A stretch of DNA of 8,033 bases from an uncultured Eubacterium sp. (GTDB lineage: Bacteria; Bacillota_A; Clostridia; Lachnospirales; Lachnospiraceae). Of the stretch, positions 1 to 5,860 are shown piece by piece. Positions within the stretch are counted from its first letter, which is position 1. Each line of letters begins with the position of its first letter. A model generated the notes under the pieces. It was not told the origin of the DNA. It was given only the letters and a program-made list of their open reading frames with translations, and searched no databases. The DNA lies in NCBI GenBank assembly GCA_948759685.1, contig CAQBGY010000137.1:1-8033 (forward strand), in the 5' to 3' direction. Made by a program: the position numbers and the translations under genes.

Positions 1-1141
1 AATTCAGTATGTATGGACCTGTTTCTCCCATCTGGACAAGATCCCTTTGTCCGACTGGAGAATTTGTAAGGGTATTATTGGTAGAGGTAGGTACAGCCAC
101 AACTTTTTTCATCCCTTTATTTGCTTCCTTATCTGGATGGCTATCGATAAATGCACCGAAGTACTTAATGACATGGCATAACTGTAGTACATACGAAAAA
201 TAAAGTTCCTTTTCGTTTTCAGAAATTACCAGATCCTTATCATCAATGGTGTAGGGATGCTCCTCATTTGTATGTGAATCGACATTGGAAAAATTAAGTA
301 TCTGTAGTGTAATATTGCCAATAGATTTTGGGAATATCGTATCGCCTTCACTACCGTAACGTAACCCACTGTGCTTCGTTTCTAATCCAGACATATAGCG
401 ATTGGATTCAAGCAAATTGAGCTGATTATCACGTTCAAAACACTCCAATGGTAATAAACCGTAATTATATGCAGCACGAAAGATATACTCCATTACTTTA
501 CGAAGAGGATTCCCCTCGTATTTGAATTGCCAATTATCAGCAGGATAATAGAATGCACAAAGCATATCCATCATAATAGTACGAGCTTCCTTGCATATCA
601 GTTTTCCCTCACCAAGATACTTAAAGACATCTTTAAAGTTAAACGCTATAATATTAGCATTTTGTCTTTTTGCGACTTTTACGATGTTTGTAAACATTAC
701 ATCCACCGAATTCTGAGAATTATCCATAGCATCTTTCAGATATACCAAATTGCCCCATTCTTCCTGATGCGCTGCATGGTCACGCTGCGCTATTTGGACG
801 ATATCGTCAAATTTGCTCATTGTACCAGCAGAAAGTATATACCAAGGTATAGTTTGTCTTTTCTCACCAAACATACGTGCCAAAGACGATACAACCGATG
901 GGATAAAAAATTCATCGGTCTTACTATCATTTTTTCCGTATTTACAGTTCGCATCCAGAATAATAGCAGAATAAGATCTGAAATTCTTTTTTAACTCCAA
1001 TTCAGCTTCTTCCCAATTTGTAAATGGGATGAGATCTATACCTTTTTCATCAGCAACGCTTTCAAAACCGGTTGCAAAAATCTCGTCTTGGGTTCCAGTA
1101 AGGTCGTCAACCCATAAAACTTTGTATCTAATATCACACAT
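1..1141 (-). CDS. Response-regulator protein with N-terminal receiver (REC) domain and unidentified long output region (3' end beyond window)
   Basis: An open frame runs from an ATG at 1141 to the window edge without a stop (380 residues visible, C-terminus missing). The first ~140 residues read as a receiver domain: VLWVDD gives the acidic pair D12/D13, AIILDA gives the likely phospho-acceptor D63 at the end of strand 3, YILSAG gives S104, and VYLKDAM gives the conserved K136. The full phosphorylation pocket is therefore present. The remaining ~240 residues match no output domain I recognise: there is no obvious winged helix, LytTR or Fis-type helix-turn-helix, and no membrane segment. Only 19 bases separate it from the upstream kinase fusion, so the two are probably co-transcribed and it is the likely phosphotransfer partner. 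The receiver call is confident. Output function is unknown, and an effector domain may lie in the missing part. Confidence 0.87.
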   Translation of the reverse strand, partial: MCDIRYKVLWVDDLTGTQDEIFATGFESVADEKGIDLIPFTNWEEAELELKKNFRSYSAIILDANCKYGKNDSKTDEFFIPSVVSSLARMFGEKRQTIPWYILSAGTMSKFDDIVQIAQRDHAAHQEEWGNLVYLKDAMDNSQNSVDVMFTNIVKVAKRQNANIIAFNFKDVFKYLGEGKLICKEARTIMMDMLCAFYYPADNWQFKYEGNPLRKVMEYIFRAAYNYGLLPLECFERDNQLNLLESNRYMSGLETKHSGLRYGSEGDTIFPKSIGNITLQILNFSNVDSHTNEEHPYTIDDKDLVISENEKELYFSYVLQLCHVIKYFGAFIDSHPDKEANKGMKKVVAVPTSTNNTLTNSPVGQRDLVQMGETGPYILN

Positions 1142-1160
1142 AATACTCTATATTACTTAA

Positions 1161-3593
1161 TTAAAATGACGCAATAATATTGTTTTTATGAAAGATAAGT
1201 CTATATGCAACAGAAAACTCATCATCAGGATTAGATATAAATTTCGCGTTACCATCAAACTCCTGCATCAATTTGCGTACTTCATATCCACCTATACCAT
1301 AGTGTCCATTACCTTCTTTGGAAGAAATTCCATAGGTAAGTACACTTTCAGAGTCATAACCAGAAAGTAATGGTTTGCCATTGTTAGAGATATTCACAAT
1401 GTAATTTTCTCCTTCTGTTATAATCTCAATCCTAACCATATTCTTAGAATCTGCTTTATTTTCAAAACCATGGCAACACGCATTGTTAATGATATTGTCA
1501 AAAATGATGGTCAAAGCTTCAACCGGAAAATGAACGTATCCTATGGGATCTCCTTTTGCAATTACAACTTCACCATCTAGATCGGTAATTGTTTGCTGAG
1601 CACGATTTGACATTGCATCAAAGACATATTGAAAGATAGGACTTGGATTTTTCTGAATATAGTCTTCAATAAAATCCGTTAATGAAATTTCACGGCATTG
1701 CATACCATATCCGCTATCCAATTTACTAATTTTTGTCTGCAATTCCTGCATGATAGCTTGTAGATTTGAATAAATATCAGCAACCTTAGTTTTATGAATT
1801 GTACCGACAACTGCATTATCATCAACAATCCCATTACCTTCTCTACGAGCACGTTGCAACACTTTCATCCAGTTATTCAGATTGAAAATAGTCTGTCCAA
1901 TAGCATGCTTTTTCATGTGAATATCACGGCGAAAAGATTCTGCGGACTCTAATAGTTGACGGTCGGATTCAGTCAAACTACTTCTTGTATCTTCCTTACA
2001 TAAACTCTCTTGTTCTGCAATACGAGTGGGTGCAAGAACTGATATAGACAAAAAGTCCGATTGAGTCAAACGTGATATCACACTGCCTATTGACAATCTG
2101 TTGGCTTGTAATTCCGTTTCCTTAGCCATAATACAGCGAAGTAAAAAGTCTTCAGTAATGGCTTTGGATTTTAACTTCACGGCAAAAATCTCCGGTCTTA
2201 ATGCCACCTGTTCAGTTTTAGATACCCCGTGCAGTCTTCCTACCTTAAACTTTCCGCCCATGAACCCTATTAATAGGCAATCTGACGTAAGTATTCTATA
2301 TCCTATTCTTCTATCAGAAACAGGTAGCTCTTTACGATAAATATCACAATTCAGATAGGAGGACGAAAGTTCCTTAATACCTATAAAAGGAATACCTTTT
2401 TCCTCAGCTATTTTGTTTGTTACAATACGAGTGAAAGGTACTATGTCAACAAGATCTGCCAATTTGAATAATTCTTCCCCATCATTGGCTTTTGGAAGAA
2501 TATCATTTATAAGGTATCGCGTAGGTTGAAGGTTTATATCGCCTGATAAATCCTCAGACTTACCAATCCATACATATTTCTCATCCTGGTCTGATATAGT
2601 CTCAATAATACTGTCTGCCTTTAATATGTTTTGCTTCCAACCAGCCAAATCTTTCGATGCAGAAAAAGTATCATCTGTGGCATCTACAAGACATATTGTA
2701 CCTTTACCATCTTTTTTAAGGCACAGAAGGCACATAGGAATAGACGCATATGGCTTGAACAATGGTGGTAAAGATATAACAATAACAGAATACAAATTCG
2801 CACTTTTCTTTAGAATTGACTCACGAAATTCTAACCAATCTCTTCCATAACAAAATGACATCGGTAATAGACAATAAAGTTCCCCATTGCCTTTAAGAGC
2901 ATTTTGAGCAAGGAAAAGAAAAGTATTTGCGATGTATCGCTCTTCACGCCCAAACAACATAGGGGGAAAAGAGAATATATAGTCATATTTTGGGGAAGGA
3001 ATTTTAATTATGCTGGCATCATCACGAACCAGACAATCTCTACACCTCAAGTTTGCTACAATACCTTGCGACAAGAGCAAAATTTTAGAATATGCCCAAA
3101 CTTCTGTACTAATCTCATCTGCATCATAATGGCATGAAGTTGACTGATATAAGGCAAAGGAACAAGTACCGGCAAATGGTAAATAGATATTACTATCAGT
3201 CTTACAATCAGCTATTTTCAGACACATATTTACCAAATCAATTGGAGCTAAAAAGTCACTCACTCCGCTTTGAAATCCTGCAATCATTGATTTTCTTCTG
3301 TTGCCTGAAGAGCTATAGAATATATCATCATGCTGATGACAATACATAGCAAGAGCTGAATATTCTGAAAGAAGAATATCAATTTCATCATCGGTATAGT
3401 AATCACCTAAATCTATTAGGTATTTTTCTAAAATATGTAATAGTTCGGTATCTGCATTTGCAGTGCGGCTATATACTGAAATCAATAATTTTTTCAGTAT
3501 ATTATCATCAAATGGACTTTTAGCACGAGAAAGGTTTACGTAATGATTTACGAGAGTCTGCGCTTTAGAAGAAAGAGAAACAAACTGTAACAT
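1161..3593 (-). CDS. HsdM-like methylase / HsdS-like target-recognition / histidine-kinase fusion protein
   Basis: This 810-residue protein joins three modules. Residues ~108-300 resemble the N6-adenine methylase domain of type I HsdM: a motif-I-like PFAGTCSF (139-146), DEISTEVWAYSKILLLSQGI (158-177, like the HsdM Q-E-I-x-x-x-T-W region), RCRDCL (183-188) and motif IV at 204-212. Motif IV reads SFPPM, so the catalytic Asn is replaced by Phe209 and methyl transfer is doubtful. Residues ~370-530 look like one HsdS target-recognition domain, with the typical ending (LSIGSVISRLTQSDFLSISV, then EQ). Residues ~545-625 are helical with KHAIGQ, making H563 (or H559) the likely phospho-acceptor. Residues ~688-803 are a HATPase_c domain: N box FDNIINNACCHG (698-709), G1-like ISNNGKP, G2 GHYGIGGYEVRKLM. 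There is no membrane segment, so it should be cytoplasmic. It lies 18 bases after the WYL gene and 19 before the response regulator. Inferred role: a DNA-sensing histidine kinase. Confidence 0.85.
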   Translation of the reverse strand: MLQFVSLSSKAQTLVNHYVNLSRAKSPFDDNILKKLLISVYSRTANADTELLHILEKYLIDLGDYYTDDEIDILLSEYSALAMYCHQHDDIFYSSSGNRRKSMIAGFQSGVSDFLAPIDLVNMCLKIADCKTDSNIYLPFAGTCSFALYQSTSCHYDADEISTEVWAYSKILLLSQGIVANLRCRDCLVRDDASIIKIPSPKYDYIFSFPPMLFGREERYIANTFLFLAQNALKGNGELYCLLPMSFCYGRDWLEFRESILKKSANLYSVIVISLPPLFKPYASIPMCLLCLKKDGKGTICLVDATDDTFSASKDLAGWKQNILKADSIIETISDQDEKYVWIGKSEDLSGDINLQPTRYLINDILPKANDGEELFKLADLVDIVPFTRIVTNKIAEEKGIPFIGIKELSSSYLNCDIYRKELPVSDRRIGYRILTSDCLLIGFMGGKFKVGRLHGVSKTEQVALRPEIFAVKLKSKAITEDFLLRCIMAKETELQANRLSIGSVISRLTQSDFLSISVLAPTRIAEQESLCKEDTRSSLTESDRQLLESAESFRRDIHMKKHAIGQTIFNLNNWMKVLQRARREGNGIVDDNAVVGTIHKTKVADIYSNLQAIMQELQTKISKLDSGYGMQCREISLTDFIEDYIQKNPSPIFQYVFDAMSNRAQQTITDLDGEVVIAKGDPIGYVHFPVEALTIIFDNIINNACCHGFENKADSKNMVRIEIITEGENYIVNISNNGKPLLSGYDSESVLTYGISSKEGNGHYGIGGYEVRKLMQEFDGNAKFISNPDDEFSVAYRLIFHKNNIIASF

Positions 3594-3611
3594 GTCTACA
3601 AAAAAATTAAA

Positions 3612-4685
3612 TTAAACGTCCATTGTCTTGTTGATTTTGCAAAGTTCGGTCTTTTCTATGCAAAAGTTCTGCATAGAAAAATATTTTTTCATACAGTCTG
3701 CTATTTTTTTTGCAAAAACTTCTCTAAACCATGCGGGAGAGAGGACTTCCACATCAGGGCCAAAAGAAAAAATCTGTTGTTCTAACTCCAAAGTATGATA
3801 TAATGTTAATGATATAATACAATCATCTTCACTTATCGTTTTCTGTGATTTATGTATAGGCTTTGATATTACATATTTGAAGCGTCTAGGAGAGAATTTC
3901 AACTGAAATTCTTCCAGTTTAGCTTCTGTTTCAGATGGTACCGTTACACCAACCACATTATCGAAATAGGAATTGAAATCAATTTTTTCATTTTTTCTGA
4001 AAGCCAGGTTGCTATTTGATACACTTTGAATACGATCAAAAGCAAGGCTCTTTATCCTTTCCTCTTTTTCATCAAGTCCAAATAGAAACCATCTCCCGTT
4101 ATATTGTTTCACAAAATACGGATGTAATGTATGTTGATGATAATTGCCATTAGCCGAAATATATTCAATATCCAATGGTTGATGGCTGATTGTCGCATCA
4201 ATAATATCAGAAAGATATTCAATACCTTTTAATTGCTCATTCTGCCCAAATGAAACGAGATTTTCAGCATCACTTTTTACACCAAATCTTAATTCAAGGT
4301 TTGAAATGACTTCTTCTAACCAGCCATTAGAAGGCAGCCCTCTATATTTACTCAGCATTTCAATCGTAGCACGAAGGTTTTGCACTTCTGCTACAGAAAG
4401 TTCATTCTTGAAGATGGAGAAATCAGGTTCAGAGTAACGATAATAACATTTTTTTCCATCATATTTAATTGCTTCAAGGTATATTCCGTCAGGAAGCATT
4501 TTACGAATAGCATTAATATCGCCACGCAACTGACGTTCCATAATCATAGACTTACATCCATTTGTATCATAAAGTCTATCGTTAACTTTTTCTAATAATT
4601 CTTCGATACTATATCTATGACGAAAATCACTAAAGCATCTATCTAAAACTTGAAACCGATAATCTGCATTTTTATTTTTGGGCAT
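3612..4685 (-). CDS. WYL-domain transcriptional regulator (HTH-WYL-WCX type)
   Basis: This 357-residue protein has the usual size and layout of WYL regulators. Residues ~1-75 form the N-terminal DNA-binding part, with RQLRGDINAIRKML (51-64) as the likely wing/recognition region. Residues ~155-235 are the WYL domain, with the signature appearing as RWFLFGLD (198-205) after HPYFVKQYNG and followed by SLAFDRIQSV. Residues ~255-335 are the C-terminal WCX extension, with IFSFGPDVEVLSPAWFREVF. WYL proteins of the BrxR/CapW kind bind DNA and are thought to sense a nucleic-acid or nucleotide ligand; many repress phage-defence operons. It sits between the XRE gene and the kinase fusion in a tight same-strand run, so it most likely controls this operon. 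The start at 4685 is supported by an SD-like GAGGT eight bases upstream. Confidence 0.9.
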   Translation of the reverse strand: MPKNKNADYRFQVLDRCFSDFRHRYSIEELLEKVNDRLYDTNGCKSMIMERQLRGDINAIRKMLPDGIYLEAIKYDGKKCYYRYSEPDFSIFKNELSVAEVQNLRATIEMLSKYRGLPSNGWLEEVISNLELRFGVKSDAENLVSFGQNEQLKGIEYLSDIIDATISHQPLDIEYISANGNYHQHTLHPYFVKQYNGRWFLFGLDEKEERIKSLAFDRIQSVSNSNLAFRKNEKIDFNSYFDNVVGVTVPSETEAKLEEFQLKFSPRRFKYVISKPIHKSQKTISEDDCIISLTLYHTLELEQQIFSFGPDVEVLSPAWFREVFAKKIADCMKKYFSMQNFCIEKTELCKINKTMDV

Positions 4686-4693
4686 AATAAGTT

Positions 4694-4698
4694 ACCTC
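4694..4698 (-). promoter_or_regulatory. SD-like ribosome-binding site for the WYL regulator
   Basis: On the minus strand GAGGT ends eight bases before the ATG at 4685, which is good Shine-Dalgarno spacing. The starts of the XRE, kinase-fusion and response-regulator genes have only A/T-rich leaders, the usual state in Bacteroidota. The site supports the chosen WYL start and may make its translation differ from that of its neighbours. Confidence 0.4.
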
Positions 4699-4734
4699 AT
4701 TATTAAGTTGTTTTTAATACTTATATATCTGATT

Positions 4735-4944
4735 CTATTTAGTAGAATTTAGTAGGTCTTTAACATCTACTTCTAAAGTTTTTGCAATCAGTAATAAGGT
4801 TTCCAATCCAGGCTGAGAAGTGTTTGTACACCATTTAGAAACTGTAGCTGGATCCTTACCAAGTTGTTCTGCTAGCCATTTGTTAGTTCGTTTCTTTTCA
4901 ACGAGCACCACTTTAATTCGATTTATATCTTTAGTCACTTCCAT
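4735..4944 (-). CDS. Small XRE-family helix-turn-helix regulator
   Basis: This 69-residue protein is almost entirely one HTH_3 (Cro/CI-type) domain. NKWLAEQLGKDPATVSKWCT (21-40) forms the helix-turn-helix, with TVSKW as the recognition helix, followed by SQPGLETLLLIAKTLEVDVKDLL, the usual last helices of the fold. There is no sensing or dimerisation domain beyond this, so it should act as a simple DNA-binding repressor or activator. I recall very similar 65-70-residue XRE proteins beside restriction-modification and other defence genes in Bacteroidales, a recollection not checked here. It is the first gene of the four-gene run and ends 49 bases before the WYL gene. A -7 promoter box inside a perfect inverted repeat lies just upstream of its start, which suggests autoregulation. 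Confidence 0.92.
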   Translation of the reverse strand: MEVTKDINRIKVVLVEKKRTNKWLAEQLGKDPATVSKWCTNTSQPGLETLLLIAKTLEVDVKDLLNSTK

Positions 4945-4962
4945 TTTGGTTATGATTATTCT

Positions 4963-4981
4963 TACTTTTATTGCAAAAGTA
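4963..4981. promoter_or_regulatory. Perfect inverted repeat, candidate operator of the XRE/WYL operon
   Basis: The 7-bp arms TACTTTT (4963-4969) and AAAAGTA (4975-4981) are perfectly complementary around a 5-bp centre, ATTGC. The repeat covers the -7 box and the expected transcription start of the XRE gene, so a bound dimer would block RNA polymerase. The XRE protein itself is the most likely ligand, with the WYL regulator second. Binding is inferred from position and symmetry only. Confidence 0.5.
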
Positions 4982-5032
4982 CTGAATAAAACTTAGTAAA
5001 ACATCATTCTAATAAAATAATCTGCAATAAAA
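4966..5032. repeat. Pair of inverted TGCAATAAAA elements bracketing the promoter
   Basis: TTTTATTGCA at 4966-4975, inside the operator candidate, recurs as its exact reverse complement TGCAATAAAA at 5023-5032. The upstream copy belongs to its own small palindrome, GCAAT-AAAA-ATTGC (5024-5037). The copies are 57 bp apart, about five to six helical turns, so they could be two sites for one regulator. A 10-bp match in DNA this AT-rich can arise by chance. Confidence 0.35.
4974..4981 (-). promoter_or_regulatory. Bacteroidota -7 promoter element for the XRE-WYL-kinase-regulator operon
   Basis: The minus strand reads TACTTTTG, an exact match to the Bacteroidota -7 consensus TAnnTTTG. It ends 29 bases before the XRE start codon, giving a leader of roughly 20-25 bases. 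No clear TTG/TTTG -33 box sits at the expected distance; the nearest is a weak TGTTTT stretch. I found no comparable element in the short gaps before the WYL, kinase-fusion or response-regulator genes, so this is the best candidate to drive all four. Confidence 0.55.
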
Positions 5033-5186
5033 ATTGCGAATCAAGTCAATTTTATGAAAAGATACTGTTTATTGACTGACTATCTCTAAAAATGGTTGTC
5101 AGATTTGAATGTGATTAACTAATCTGTTTTACTTTCTAAATGTTGATTTACTATTCGGATTTACACATTTGTGTGTGTTCTTTATA

Positions 5187-5202
5187 ATTCTTTTAGAAGA
5201 AT
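5187..5202. repeat. Small hairpin-forming inverted repeat downstream of the mobilisation cassette
   Basis: ATTCTT and AAGAAT are perfect 6-bp arms around a 4-base TTAG loop, about 85 bases after the stop of the membrane-protein gene. It could form a weak hairpin in the cassette's transcript. The stem is AT-rich and no T run follows on the minus strand, so a classical intrinsic terminator is not supported. Confidence 0.3.
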
Positions 5203-5284
5203 AAATACATAATTTTAGCCTGTAAGACCATATGTTCAATGTTTTTATTAGATGGTATAACAGACTGAATATACTTAGCTATTT

Positions 5285-5860
5285 TTATTTCTTGATTTTA
5301 TTAGAACTAATATTCCTCATTACCATTTCATGCCTTTCCTTTAACTCATTATACCTTTGATTTAAATCCATGTAAAGAAAATTTCCCAATATCCAAAATA
5401 TACAAGTAATAACAATCAACATTATATAGAAAAATCTGTTATTGTTGGTACTACCTATATTATCTTTAGGCATCTTCTGTATGTCATTTTCGATTCCGCT
5501 AAGCCTTGCATTTATGGTATCTATCTTTTTATTGATTTGAATAATAGGGGTGAGTTTGGGCAATAACACATTATTAACCAGTTTGGTTTCCCTTTCAATT
5601 GCAAAATCAATAGTATTCTTACATCTTCTGCTAACTTCATCGGCATAGTTTTCTCTACTGTTTATGTGGGCATTTATAGTGTCGTTTACAGCATTTACAA
5701 TCGTTTCCTTCAACAATGAATTTAATTCTTGATTGTTCTCTGATTGCTGGGGCTGTTGAATATGCAAATGCTGAATGTCTGTCCGTATGGCCTTTATTTC
5801 ATCTTTAAGCTCATTGTATATGAATAGGAGAGCGGCTCCTTCAATTTCTTTCTTTATCAT
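5285..5860 (-). CDS. Coiled-coil protein with one C-terminal membrane segment, third gene of the mobilisation cassette
   Basis: I do not recognise a named family for this 191-residue protein. It has a charged helical N-terminal part (~1-130) with heptad-like stretches near 14-33 and 105-130, and a low-complexity QQPQQSENNQE linker near 35-45. One strongly hydrophobic segment follows (about 143-163, FFYIMLIVITCIFWILGNFLY), then a short charged helical tail. There is no signal peptide. A single anchor with most of the protein on one side, probably the cytoplasm, fits best. Its ATG overlaps the relaxase stop as ATGA (5857-5860), so translation is coupled to the relaxase. That context suggests an accessory mobilisation role, perhaps bringing the relaxosome to the membrane or to a helper conjugation system. 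The role is inference; the gene call is secure. Confidence 0.8.
   Translation of the reverse strand: MIKKEIEGAALLFIYNELKDEIKAIRTDIQHLHIQQPQQSENNQELNSLLKETIVNAVNDTINAHINSRENYADEVSRRCKNTIDFAIERETKLVNNVLLPKLTPIIQINKKIDTINARLSGIENDIQKMPKDNIGSTNNNRFFYIMLIVITCIFWILGNFLYMDLNQRYNELKERHEMVMRNISSNKIKK

Larger units (their letters stand above)
4945..5284. other. Non-coding gap between mobilisation cassette and cargo operon
   Basis: There are 340 bases here with no credible gene on either strand. The left end (4963-5037) holds the promoter and operator candidates of the XRE gene. The right end is the 3' flank of the membrane-protein gene. The middle is AT-rich with only short palindromes, such as ACACA-TT-TGTGT at 5163-5174. 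I see no tRNA, att-like repeat or insertion-sequence remnant. The change from mobilisation to cargo genes happens here, so it could be an insertion point for swapped cargo, though no junction sequence proves it. Confidence 0.5.

Noticed and set aside
527..994. 155-codon plus-strand open frame.
   Set aside because: It is antisense to the receiver-domain gene, which has a coherent motif set across the same bases. The plus-strand translation is Ile/His/Ser-rich with no recognisable domain.
1161..3593. A conventional type I restriction-modification system.
   Set aside because: There is no HsdR helicase-nuclease in the window, methylase and specificity parts are fused to a kinase, only one target-recognition domain is present, and the catalytic motif is degenerate.
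4737..4755. Tandem direct repeat ATTTAGTAG-A-ATTTAGTAG.
   Set aside because: It lies within the last codons of the XRE gene and its stop, where LLNSTK-stop is encoded by similar codons. Two short AT-rich copies are not enough to call a site.
5187..5202. Intrinsic terminator of the mobilisation cassette.
   Set aside because: The 6-bp stem is AT-rich and no T run follows it in the direction of transcription; kept only as a repeat.
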